Positions 30,381 to 39,522 of a stretch of 64,000 bases of DNA are shown here, piece after piece. How positions within the stretch are numbered: position 1 is the first letter of the stretch; every line of letters begins with the position of its first letter. The notes beneath the pieces are model-generated. The model did not search any database. It worked only from the letters and a program-made list of their open reading frames with translations, and was not told the DNA's origin. A program made the translations under genes and the position numbers. Where the stretch lies: NCBI GenBank assembly GCA_051294375.1, contig CM119269.1, positions 12,192,896 through 12,256,895 of the forward strand, given 5' to 3'. Origin of the DNA: Paraspadella gotoi (lineage: Eukaryota > Chaetognatha).

Positions 30381-30740
30381 TTAAATTTTGACTATTTGCT
30401 TACTTGATCATATATTTATTTCCTTTTTGAAGTATTTACTCATTTCACTATTTAAACATTTAGCTTTTTTAATGTTTATAATTAATAACTGTTCTTCCCA
30501 ATCAAGCAAGTTTTCGATAAAAATAAATACTATTTAAAAGAATTAAATTTATTTTCAATATTTATATCATGTCATCTTCTTAACATCAGAGAGGAGGCCA
30601 CGCCCTCTTACCCCAACGACGCGTTGCACGTCGATTACTCTCGATTTCACGCCATACGTCACGTGACCGACATGCCTCGTTGCAGCGCCAAGGAGTACTA
30701 TGCCAGGCTGAGGATGGCAGCGAATCAAAATGGGCGATGA
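26487..30740 (+). CDS. Inward-rectifier potassium channel (Kir family), gene span
   Basis: Seven recognised exons (26487-26657, 27063-27218, 28409-28598, 29362-29464, 29535-29675, 30121-30248, 30590-30740) join in phase into a Kir subunit of about 345 residues. The protein has a cytoplasmic N-terminal [12 protein letters not shown] motif, M1, pore loop with TIGYGTR filter, M2 ending in AKSKKR, and the C-terminal domain ([52 protein letters not shown]). Kir channels are plasma-membrane tetramers that pass K+ inward and need PIP2; the basic SKKR and RVGD-R segments are the usual PIP2-contact regions. The initiator Met is not seen, so the first exon is missing or upstream. The C-terminus is short (ends MAANQNGR). 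The pore-lining M2 residue that is Asp172 in Kir2.1 appears to be Gln here. It is clearly Kir; the ortholog among the arthropod Irk genes is not decided. Confidence 0.96.
27063..27218 (+). CDS. Kir exon: M1, turret and pore helix
   Basis: Reads [40 protein letters not shown], then [11 protein letters not shown] plus the first base of Gly. The conserved Cys of the extracellular disulfide (PCVENV) and SIETQ before the filter are present. The intron splits the GYG filter after its first base. The acceptor GACGGTGAG is poor, with its pyrimidine tract 30 bp upstream, but the phase and protein are continuous. Confidence 0.93.
27300..28408. other. Kir intron: TTAGGG-like degenerate repeat and CT microsatellites
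   Basis: 27340-27500 holds irregular TTAAGGATTAGGGTTTAGG repeats. (CT)n tracts lie at 27617-27690, 27910-27980, 28088-28240 and 28349-28406. The last runs directly into the acceptor CTCTCTCAG, so a microsatellite serves as polypyrimidine tract. Confidence 0.85.
28409..28598 (+). CDS. Kir exon: selectivity filter, M2 and PIP2-contact linker
   Basis: Reads [40 protein letters not shown], then [23 protein letters not shown] filter, the second extracellular disulfide Cys (EECP) and the SKKR basic patch are in their usual places. Aligning QSI of M2 with Kir2.1 puts Gln at the rectification-controller position. The donor AATTG|GTAAAG leaves two bases. Confidence 0.96.
28672..28833 (-). repeat. Dispersed ~270-bp repeat, copy c (partial)
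   Basis: Reverse-strand copy in a Kir intron: ATTGGTACAACCAATATAG, AAGCAAGCTATCTTGCCCC, AACAGGCAATGCTGGGTTTA. It is diverged and truncated and runs into copy d. Confidence 0.75.
28834..29109 (-). repeat. Dispersed ~270-bp repeat, copy d (near full length)
   Basis: All landmarks are present in reverse: AAATTGGTACAACCAATAT, GACAGGCTTTGGTGGTTTAA, GGCCTCCATCACTTTTAC, AGCAGGTCCTTGCAAGCTTT, CAGCCTCGTTTATTCACTTA, TTCCCTATCAATGAAGTGG, TGTACTCCGCC. It is the best guide to the family's length and ends. Confidence 0.88.
29110..29220 (-). repeat. Dispersed ~270-bp repeat, copy e (3' part only)
   Basis: AAATTGGTACTAACAATATA, AAGCTAACTATCTTGCCCC, CTTTGGACAGGCTTTGGAC. It is head-to-tail with copies c and d. 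Confidence 0.75.
29362..29464 (+). CDS. Kir exon: start of cytoplasmic domain
   Basis: Reads [20 protein letters not shown], then [14 protein letters not shown]. It matches the Kir LCLMxRVGxLRxSHxxEAxVRA block, with RVGD-R near the PIP2 site. The acceptor TCTAAATTTAG has a weak pyrimidine tract. The donor is GAGAG|GTAATT in phase 0. Confidence 0.95.
29535..29675 (+). CDS. Kir exon: beta-sheet core of cytoplasmic domain
   Basis: 47 codons: [47 protein letters not shown]. It matches the Kir DINVGFDxGxDRLFLVSP and HEIxxxSPxYDxS blocks. It is bounded by CCCAG and CTGAAA|GTAATT, phase 0 to phase 0. Confidence 0.95.
30121..30248 (+). CDS. Kir exon: ILEG block, with a GC donor
   Basis: Reads [40 protein letters not shown], then IA. 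It matches EIVVILEGMVEATGM and RSSYxxxExxWGxRF of Kir channels. The only donor that keeps the frame is GCCAG|GCGAGT, a GC donor with otherwise strong consensus. The next exon starts after CATCAG. The intron opens with a long (TTTA)n repeat. Confidence 0.94.
30256..30382 (+). repeat. (TTTA)n microsatellite in the last Kir intron
   Basis: About 125 bp of TTTATTTATTTA starting within 10 bp of the GC donor. Confidence 0.97.
30590..30740 (+). CDS. Kir last exon and stop
   Basis: Reads [49 protein letters not shown], then TGA (30738-30740). The HVDYSRFH and P-CSAKE motifs are the usual end of the Kir cytoplasmic domain. The tail after it is only about 15 residues, much shorter than in vertebrate Kir2 and without a clear PDZ ligand. 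An AATAAA (30802-30807) lies 62 bp after the stop and may be the polyadenylation signal. Confidence 0.95.
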
Positions 30741-30829
30741 GCGGCACCGAGGAGATTTTAATGCCAGGCTGAGGTTGAGACGCCAGCAATTATGAAGCCC
30801 AAATAAAAAAAATTATATTCCGTGCAACA

Positions 30830-31316
30830 TCTAGGAAATAATAATAATAATAATTTTGCTTAGCCAAAATGATATTATATCGCTGTATTCTAAAGATGTA
30901 AAGTGTAATGTAATATGTATTCCATGCGTTTTTCATGTTGTGTAGTCGTTTTTTTTCTCAGATATTTTTAGTTTTAGTAAAAGATGATCATTACGATCAT
31001 TAGTTATCATTTTCAGAAAAGTGAAAATATATTTCTAAGAATTTCTTAAATTTTATTTCGGTTTTCCAAAACCACGCGTAGTTTACAAATCTGAGAGTCC
31101 CGCAACTTTTACCCACAAAGTCACAAGTTATTCTACTTTTCCACAACATTTTCCGCCTTCCTCTATAATTTTTTCCCCTTCTATTTTGAGATGTCTCAAA
31201 ATTTTCGCCTTTTTTGAAGTTAAATTCCGGGGAACGACCGCCAAAGGAGAAAAATGTTCGGGAAAGCCAATAACTTAAATCCTTGTGAGACAGAAGAAAA
31301 AAACGATAGAGGAGAT

Positions 31317-31318
<2 letters not shown>
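30830..31318. other. No gene seen
   Basis: AT-rich downstream of Kir. The minus-strand frame here is not supported by any motif. Confidence 0.5.

Positions 31319-31319
<1 letters not shown>

Positions 31320-31391
<72 letters not shown>
31320..31391 (+). repeat. (GA)n microsatellite
   Basis: An uninterrupted GA run of about 70 bp. Confidence 0.97.
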
Positions 31392-31392
<1 letters not shown>

Positions 31393-31758
31393 GGGAAATC
31401 TCTGAAAAAGGCTGGGAATTCTTAGGATGCCTAATGCAAACGACAACACAGCTGGAAAAATGAAAAAAAAATGACAATGTTAAGTTTTCACGGGAGAATT
31501 TTTGTATCATACTAGAAATTTTAAAATGTGCCCGCCTCATTTTTTTTGGAGCTTATTCGTTTTTTTTCTTTTTATCTAAATGTCTAAATTGTCTATCTTT
31601 TACATTTTAACATTTTTTTTATTTTTTTCCCGTATTTTTTGGAATTATTTGTTATCATATTTTTTCCTTATCGTTCTCTCTTTCTTATGAAATTGGTACA
31701 ACCAATTTAATATTTTCTTATTCTCTCTTTTTCTCTTATTCTCTCTTTCTCTCCTACT

Positions 31759-31761
<3 letters not shown>

Positions 31762-31850
<89 letters not shown>

Positions 31851-31852
31851 TA
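31762..31852 (+). repeat. (CTTT)n microsatellite
   Basis: About 90 bp of CTTTCTTTCTTT. A short fragment of the ~270-bp repeat end (ATTGGTACAACCAATTTAAT, minus) lies just upstream at about 31690. Confidence 0.97.
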
Positions 31853-31962
31853 TCTTTTTCTCCGTCCGTCTTTTTTCTCTTTTCCTCCTTTTTCTTTTCT
31901 TTCTTCTCCGCCTCTGTCTCCGTCTGCGTCCTTACTGTCGGCACCTGCCTTTTGAAATAGAG

Positions 31963-31964
<2 letters not shown>

Positions 31965-32007
<43 letters not shown>

Positions 32008-32035
32008 AGAGAGAAGAGAGAGAGAGATAGAGAGA
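31965..32035 (+). repeat. (GA)n microsatellite
   Basis: A compound GAGAGA/GAGGAG run. Confidence 0.95.
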
Positions 32036-32159
32036 CAAATCTATAACACAACCATCTCAATAAATCGGCACAATTTTTTCTTTTTTTTTCTTTTTTTCGT
32101 CCGATCGTTGATTGTCTTTTGTTTGATTTTCTTTTTTTCTCTTTGGAAAAAAAGAACCT

Positions 32160-32280
32160 GGAGGAGGAGGAGGAGGAAGAGGAGGAAGAAAAGGAGGAGG
32201 AGGAGGAGGATGAAAAGTGAAATCGATCCTCGACAAACACAATCGCTTCGCGGAAGGAACGATTTTGTTCATCTTTTGAC

Positions 32281-32312
<32 letters not shown>

Positions 32313-32575
32313 CGATGACAACGATAAAAATGACGATGACGATGACAAGGAGGAAGACGAAGATGACGACGATGAGGACGATGACAATGACGACGTCAGT
32401 GAAAAAGAAAACGACAATGACAATAATGAAGACGCTGATGACAATTACAACTATGATGACGAGGATGACAACGACAACGTTGTAGTCAATGAAGAAAATG
32501 AAGATGAAGATGAAGACAATGACAATGATGGTGAAATTAAGGATGATGTTAAATTAAACTATCATGAAGACTAAC
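32160..32575 (+). repeat. GAG then GAC/GAT triplet repeat with an acidic open frame
   Basis: (GAG)n at 32160-32212 is followed by a GAC/GAT-rich stretch. A frame open from about 32228 to TAA (near 32574) encodes an Asp/Asn/Glu-rich sequence, with IASRKERFCSSFDDDN at its start and KDDVKLNYHED at its end. It has no start codon near and no splice evidence. It is most likely a decayed trinucleotide repeat, though an acidic exon is possible. Confidence 0.6.
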
Positions 32576-32611
32576 TATCAATGAAATTGACAATGACAAC
32601 AAAAGTGATGA

Positions 32612-32748
32612 GAATGATCTGCTATGTCATTATCTTGTAAGAGTGATGGAGGCCTTAAACCACCAAGGCCTGTCCAAAGTCAGGGCTAAGATAGCTTATT
32701 TATTAAATGAATGGATAATTTTTACATTGGGTGTACCTATTTCAGTCA
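32612..32748 (+). repeat. Dispersed ~270-bp repeat, copy f (3' half)
   Basis: TCATTATCTTGTAAGAGTGA, TGGAGGCCTTAAACCACC, AAGGCCTGTCCAAAGTCAGG, AATGGATAATTTTTACATT, GGGTGTACCTATTTCA. Only the 3' half of the family is present. Confidence 0.85.
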
Positions 32749-32819
32749 TTGCTAAGACAGCAAAGACGACTAAAAAAAGAAAAAAAAGAGAAAAAAGAGG
32801 AAAAGATAGAAAGAAGTGA

Positions 32820-32824
<5 letters not shown>

Positions 32825-32850
<26 letters not shown>

Positions 32851-32852
32851 GC
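32825..32852 (+). repeat. (GAAA)n repeat
   Basis: AGAAAGAAAGAAAGAAAG run. Confidence 0.95.
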
Positions 32853-33092
32853 CTCGACTAGTAGGTGGCCTCGTTTTTTTTGCAGGTGGTGCTTCACCAA
32901 AGACTCCGACCTCTCAGCACCAAAGAGAGATTCCATCCTAAGAACGACCGCGGGGGGTGCGGCTCTGCTGCAGCTGCGGCGGGCGGGCGCTGCGGTGGGC
33001 GGAGTAGCGGTGGTGGTGGCGGGTGGAAGGGGGTGGTAGAAAGAAAGGGGGAGAAGGGGGACGGGAGTAAATATATCTCGCCTATCGGGTCG

Positions 33093-33187
<95 letters not shown>
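33093..33187 (+). repeat. (GA)n microsatellite
   Basis: About 95 bp of pure GA. The GC-rich stretch before it (32880-33060) follows a TTTTTTTTGCAG acceptor-like site, but gives no recognisable protein. Confidence 0.97.
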
Positions 33188-33189
<2 letters not shown>

Positions 33190-33199
33190 TCCATCGTTG

Positions 33200-34340
33200 G
33201 TAGATACAAAAAAAAAGAGAATTAAAAGAGACACTAAGAAATATTGTTATTATTGTTTATCTAGTATAATCTAAGTATTCATTTATTTATTTTGTTTACT
33301 TTAAATGATTTTATATTTATTCGATAATTTTTATAAGTAAAATTTATCAAAATAAATTATCCAATCAAATTTAGTCTAATTTAATAATTGAGAATTTTTT
33401 AAAAAAATTCTGACTGGAAAAAGAGTTTCTTAATTATTATTTTTGAGGCTTGATAGCTTATCTTTAGAATTAATGAATATATATTTATTATTGGTTGTAT
33501 CAATTTTACATTAAGAGAATATTTATATCAACTTTTCAATTTTAACTCAGTCTGACAGACCGACTGAATGAAAAAAGAACCATCGTAATTGAGTCGCTTC
33601 CCGCAACCGACCCAAAAAAAGGGAAATAGTTGTACAAACAATCTTATCCTTATTTTCATCGCCGGCCACTCCTGAAAAGAAAGATCCTCTTATTCCGCAA
33701 ATATTACAAGCTGATATTACGGGGAACCAAAAAAATATAGCTTGGAATCTGTCAAAATCTGCTAGTATGAAGAAAGCTTAGTAAATAATCAAGCAGACGA
33801 ATCGGAAGCACCGTTAATTTGTTTATTGACGGATTTGTACGAATAACGTTATTTTAGATGGGGGGGCAAAGAGGAGAAGACTAATTTATACATTTTGTTT
33901 GTTTGTTTTGATGCGGAGCCAAATTCAATAAATAATACAAGCAGCGAATAGAATAATTAAAAAAAACAATGAACTTCAGTGGAAAAAGACAATCGGTATT
34001 GTTTGAAATACATGGAGGTTGTGGTTTAAAAACAAAATAAACTAATATTGATATTATAATAGTAATTATGAAAAAAATTTTCGTTGAGAGAAAAGATGTT
34101 TGAAAGAAATGTTCATATGAAGATTGTCTTTAAAACTTGTTTTTAAATTGTCATGTTTTTTAATAACTTGTTATCAATTTTCCCATTATAATTACTTAAT
34201 TATTTCTATTTTATAATTTCGAAATATGTTGTCATTAAAAATTAACAAAAAATTATGTAAATAAAATTGCATTGTTATTTCTAAAATATTTAGTGGGAGA
34301 CAAATAGTTTCTCATGTATTTCAAAGGAAGATTGGGTGTA
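33200..34340. other. No gene seen; one ~270-bp-repeat remnant
   Basis: AT-rich. 33449-33512 (TTGATAGCTTATCTTTAGAA then TATTGGTTGTATCAATTTTA) is a diverged end of the ~270-bp repeat. Nothing else can be supported. Confidence 0.5.
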
Positions 34341-34653
34341 TAAGAGAGAGAGAGAGAGAGCTATTCTACACAAACGGCAGAAATTCATGATGCGGCCATC
34401 TACAGAATTATCCCAAATAAGTTCGCGTTTATTCACAGATAAACAGCTCCCATGAGCGCATAAAATAAAAATAAGGAGTCAATTTTTTTTCAATTTTTTG
34501 AAACGACCCTATTCGACTTTTTTAAACTGCTTGTAGCGGTTATTTTTTTAGTTAATAGAACGCGTGATACATACTTTTTAAGTCATGTTATACACGCAAG
34601 TTATTGGTAATGCGACAAAAGGCAATAATAAAGAACTATTCTTTTTCTTTTAG

Positions 34654-36842
34654 ATTAAATCTTTCGTCGAGAAAGTCTCCCTAGTTCGACGCGCCCGTCG
34701 GCCAGTGGCGTTGCCGGCCGCCGAGGAAGCGACTTTGGCGACGGCCGACTCTTATCCATCGCCCGACTGGACGGCCGGCCACGACACCGCCCGTGATCGG
34801 CGACGGAAGCGCCTCACCATTCTCCCGCCGGCTCTGACGGCGGGCGGCGGCTCGCGGCGCTGCTTATCCGTCCAACGCGCGCTATCTTATCAGGTAAGGA
34901 AAAACAAGTATGGAGAGTCGTCACTGCTGATCCTTTTCAAAGCTTACCTATTGTCACCTTTTTTCTCGACCTTAATTCTTCACGGATCCGATGGAAGATA
35001 CGGTGGCGGCTCTTTACACCAGCTCTGCGGCGTCATACGCGGCGGCGGCGGCGGCGCAGGTCACGCTCACACCGGGCATTCGGCCGTCGGCGCTAGTACG
35101 CTTAACCTAGAGTACCAAAGGTTATAATGTTTCTTCTAAATATTCTAACTTACTTTATTAGAATGTTAATAATTAATATCCTTTACCAGATTCGTGGAGG
35201 AGAGAAGTCCCCTTACGCTTACGAGCTCCGAAGAACGATACTTTCCTTCCGATACTCGCGCTTACCCATAGCGCCAGCGTCCGTGCAGCCGCTGCTCCCG
35301 TATACGGACCGTCAGCGGAGAGCCGGCGGCGGCACGCGGTGAGGCTTGAGAAAAGGCTGCTGCGGCGAAAGAAAGGCGCCGACGCCCTGCCTGCCGCTGA
35401 ACCGGATGAGAGGAAAAGGGAGAATCGGCGATCGAGTTAGGCGTATTGAAGAAAGGTATAGGAAAATGTGAAAGAATAATGAGGGATGGTAGGGAAGTTG
35501 AGAATGATCAAGTAATAAGGCAGGGTTGGGCATTAAAAAAACCCACCCAAAAAAAAACAGCTAAAAGACACCAAAAAGATAATTAATTAACTAATTAAAC
35601 AATAAAAGGATTAGAGAAAAAGGGCGAGCAAACTGAGGTTGAACTGACGTCTAAGAAAACTGCCTCGTCCAACTCAGTTCTTCCACATAGCTTAGAAGTT
35701 GGTATAGCTAACTACTCGGGTTATCAACTTTCCTTTCCCTTTCCATCTCCTCCTTTCTCTTTTCTCATCCCTCCCTTTCTGCTTTTTCCTCCTTTTCCTT
35801 TCTTTCCTCGCCTTTCTTTTCTTTCACCCTTTCCCTTTCTCCTGCCTCCTTTCTTTCTCTTTCTCTTTCCTTCCTCGCCTTTCTGCTTCTTTCTCCTCCT
35901 TTCTCTTTTCTTTCTGCCTTTCTCTTTCCTCCTTTTTCTTTCCTCCTTTTCCTGCTTTTCTTTCCTCCCTTTCTCTTTTTTTCCTCCCTTTTCTCTTTCT
36001 CCCTTTCTGCTTCTCCTCTTTTCTTTCTTTCCTCCCTTTCTTTCTTTCCTTCTTTCCTTTTCTTTTCTCCCTTTCTCTTTTCTTTCCTTCGCTTCCTCTT
36101 TCTTTTCCTCCTTCTCGTTATCTTTCCTCCCTCTCTCTACAGACACTCGCGTCCGCTTACCTCAAAGGCTTCTCTAATCCTCCGCCCGCTTTTCTCCTCC
36201 TCTTCTCCTCCTCCTCCTCTTCATCGCGACGCTAAGCTCCTCGTCCATCGTCGTCTTTTCAGTCTCCCTGGCTAGCGTCGGCGTCTGCTGCGCTGTCGTG
36301 TCGGCGTCTGCTGCGGCTGCGTCCAATCCTCTCATCGCGGGCTCGTCAAAACTGGAATCAAATCGATCACGAGGAGACAGAAATTCGGCGCAGGGCAAAA
36401 TCGCGTCGCGGCGTCGGGACTGAAAAGAGGCGTTCGCCGGACGTCTCCCTTCAAAAACCGCCGTCGTCTTCGTCGTCTGTGATTCATCTCGGCGCTCAAA
36501 ATTCTTCACCTCGATGGCGTCAACGCCTCGAGTGGCCGTCAGGACGGCGCATTTCCGCCGCCGACGGCATCGGCGTGTATCTCGCAACAGTTCGGCGAGT
36601 CCATAGAGTGAAGAGAACGGCGCCGAGAAAGAGCTGCGGCTCGAACGATATGCGGCGTCGAAGGAGATTGTCGGCCAATATGGCGTCGCCGCCCGTCACT
36701 TTGAATGTCACAGGTGAGATTTTTGTTACTTCTTATTTATCTTTTTATTTTGTTTATTTTGAGTTTTTTATTTGATTTGTTAATTTTTTTATTTTCTATA
36801 ATTGTTTATAGTTATTATTATTATTAATTATTATTATTATTA

Positions 36843-36889
<47 letters not shown>

Positions 36890-38035
36890 TTATTATTATT
36901 ATTATTATTCGTTTATTATTGTTTATTGGTTTATTTTGCTTTTTATTTTGCTTGCTTTTATTTTCCTTGATCGCTTTGGCTTTGCTTGGTAGCTTAGAAG
37001 CAAATCGCTATCTTGGTTGTTTTAAACTCAGCTTTTTAATCCTCCATCCACGCTCCTATCCTCCCACTCTTTCTTTTCCACCCCGCTATCCGACCTCCCA
37101 CCCCCTCAACGCACTTCAACGCCCTCTCCACCCTTTCGCCTCAAACAGACTAATACCCCTCACTGTGGGTCCAACGGCCTCCATAAATCCTCCGACCGCG
37201 CCCTCAAACCACGCTTTGACGAGCCTCTCCCCTTCCACTTGATTATCCTCCACGAGGCGGGGGCATCCCTGCCCGGCGTCATCCAACCTTTGCCCCCGAA
37301 ATCCTCGCGCCCCATCCCCTCAACGGCCACTCACCGCTGGGCGGCACGCTGCCCCACGAACCCTCGCCCTGGTCACGCCGCCTACTCGCTAGTAACTCCA
37401 TCCCTTCGAATCCCCTCCACATCCCCGCGCGGTCACTCTCTTCAACACCCCCTCATCGTATCCATGCAGCCGGAGAGGACGGATCGATTTCCACTAGCGC
37501 AACCACATCGACCATCATACCAGACGGCGAATCTCCATATCCACGCTACCGATCAATCCTTCGACACATTTTTCAATTCACTTTTTTCGATTCATATCTT
37601 ACAACTAACGAGGGACTTCGTCGTCGCTAGTCGTCGTCGTCGACGTATTGGATTATTCGTCGGATCGTCCGTCGTCGTCATTCATTCGGATATCCTCTTC
37701 TAATTACTCTTCTCTTTAAAGGCGGCGGCGGCGGGCGTACGACGCCAAAAGGGAACGTGCGTGGTGCAGTCGGCCGGTGAAGCGGCGCCTCTCCTTACGA
37801 AGTCTGCGATGGGCTGGCGGCGTCGAATTCTCTGCAGGATGTCGATGTGGGCGTTGGGCGGCGTCGGAAATCACACGCCGGCGTCGCGTTCGCCTCGACG
37901 GACAACGTCATGGATTATTACGGCCACGTTGATCATCATCATCACTCATCCCCATCACAGCAACCAAGCCCTTACACTCCAGTCCATCGTGGACGCGAAA
38001 CAGTATTCACTTGTGCCAACGGGTTTGTGCACTGA
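34654..38035 (+). pseudogene. sim: single-minded 3' exons, duplicate noisy copy
   Basis: Plus-strand copies of five sim exons: 34654-34893 (KSPY exon, with an in-frame stop created at the Tyr and many indels), about 34984-35119, about 35191-35455 (starts RGGEKSPYAYELRR, which is frameshifted from [15 protein letters not shown]), about 36142-36712 and 37032-38035. Splice borders are mostly retained, one donor reads GTTATA instead of GTAAGA. In the last exon this copy is the better one near its start: [20 protein letters not shown] stays open where the 38375-39306 copy is shifted. The pattern of many single-base indels without protein-level bias points to uncorrected reads rather than a decayed gene. 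Confidence 0.88.
36810..36910 (+). repeat. (TTA)n microsatellite in the sim-copy intron
   Basis: ATTATTATT run, the counterpart of (AAT)n at 39420-39522. Confidence 0.97.
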
Positions 38036-38176
38036 AGAATCCATTGGAATCAAAGAAACAAAAGATCAATCCATCTGTAAGTCAGAGTCTGTATGAACAA
38101 CTTGGATCATTTTTTGACACGCAATGAAAAATCATCCTGCAATCGTTTTTAACAGTTCTCTCTCTCTCTCTCTCTC

Positions 38177-38222
<46 letters not shown>

Positions 38223-38247
38223 NNNNNNNNNNNNNNNNNNNNNNNNN
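38223..38247. other. Assembly gap (25 N)
   Basis: It lies at the centre of the inverted duplication, with (CT)n on its left and (GA)n on its right. The fixed length of 25 suggests a placeholder rather than a measured gap. Confidence 0.99.
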
Positions 38248-38374
38248 GAGAGAGAGAGAGACGTTAAAAACGATTGCAGATTTGAGTTTCATTGCGTCAA
38301 AAATGATCCAAGTTGTTCATCAGACTTGACTTGACAGATGGATTGATCTTTTGTTTCTTTGATCCAAGGATTCT

Positions 38375-39306
38375 TCAGTGCACAAACCCGTTGGCCAAGT
38401 GATACTGTTGCGCGTCCACGATGACTGGAGTGTAGGCTGGTTGCTGGTGATGGGGATGATGATGATGATGATCAACGTGGCCGTAATATCCATGACGTTG
38501 TCCGTGAGGCGACGCGACGCCGGCGTGTGATTCCGACGCCGCCACGCCCACATCGAATCCTTGATGAGAATTCGACGCCGCCAGCATCGAGACTTCGTAA
38601 GGAGAGGCGCCGCTCACGCCGCTGACCACGCCGTTCCCTTTGGCGTCGTACGCCGCCGCCGCCGCCTTTAAATAGGAAGAGTAATTAGAAGAGGATACCG
38701 ATGATGACGACGACGACGATCCCGACGAATAATCCAAATACGTCGACGACGACGACGGCGACGACGAAGTCCCGTAGTTGTAAGGATGATGATGATGATG
38801 ATGAAGTTGAAGGTTGTGGACGGGATGATGGAGATTCGCCGTCGGGTGATGGTGATGTGGTTGGAGTGGAGAATCGTCCGTCCTCTCCGGCTGCTGGATA
38901 CGATGAGGGTGTTGAAGAGAGTGACCGCCGGGATGTGGAGAGGATTCGAGAGGATGGAGTTGACCGGAAGTGGGCGGGACGGGCGAGGGTTCGTGGGGCA
39001 GCGTGCCGCCCAGCGGTGAGTGGCCGTTGAGGGGATGGGGCGGAGGATTCGGGGGCAAAGGTTGGATGACGCCGGGCAGAGGATGCCCGCCTCGTGGAGG
39101 ATAATCAGAGGAAGGGGAGAGGCTCGTCAAGCGTGGTTTAGGGCCTGCCGGTCGGAGGATTGAGGCCGTTGGACCCACAGTGAGGGGTTGTCTGTTGAGC
39201 GAAAGGGTGGGAGAGGCGGTTGCAAGTGCGTTGAGGGGGTGGGAGGTGGATAGCGGGGTGGGAAAAGAAAGAGTGGGAGGATAGAGCGTGGTGGAGGATT
39301 AAAAAG
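38375..39306 (-). CDS. sim: sim last exon: C-terminal region
   Basis: The acceptor AAACTCAG (plus-strand border 39306) leads to the stop TGA (38375-38377) after ANGFVH. The protein is Pro-rich, then has [25 protein letters not shown], an Ala run, [18 protein letters not shown] and [18 protein letters not shown]. Near its 5' end the frame is broken by missing bases relative to the plus-strand copy at 37032 (one lost T in CTCCATCCACG and others). So the true frame starts SFLILHPRSYPPT, and the copy here is correct only from about [11 protein letters not shown] onward. Confidence 0.9.
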
Positions 39307-39426
39307 CTGAGTTTAATACAACCAAGATACGATTGCTTCTAAGCTAACCAAGCAAAGCCAAAGCGTCAAGAAAATAAAAAGCAAGAAAATAAAAAGCAAA
39401 AAAATAAACAATAAACAATAATAAAC

Positions 39427-39522
<96 letters not shown>

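Larger units (their letters stand above)
34363..38222 (+). repeat. Left arm of inverted duplication (noisy copy of the sim 3' half)
   Basis: This arm is the reverse complement of about 38248-41880, with scattered one-base indels and small substitutions. It starts at a (GA)n run (34343-34360) and ends in a (CT)n run at the 25-N gap. The matches include intron sequence (AAGGAGTCAATTTTTTTTC; GTTTATTCACAGATAAACAG), so it is a genomic copy, not a retrocopy. Confidence 0.93.

Noticed and set aside
32880-33060. GC-rich possible exon after a TTTTTTTTGCAG site
   Set aside because: The best frame is a short Ala/Gly/Val-rich sequence with no donor, no recognisable domain and no neighbouring exon.
37761-38096. 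Plus-strand frames with HHHH runs at the edge of the gap
   Set aside because: They are off-frame readings of the noisy inverted sim copy. The real frame is that of the last sim exon.
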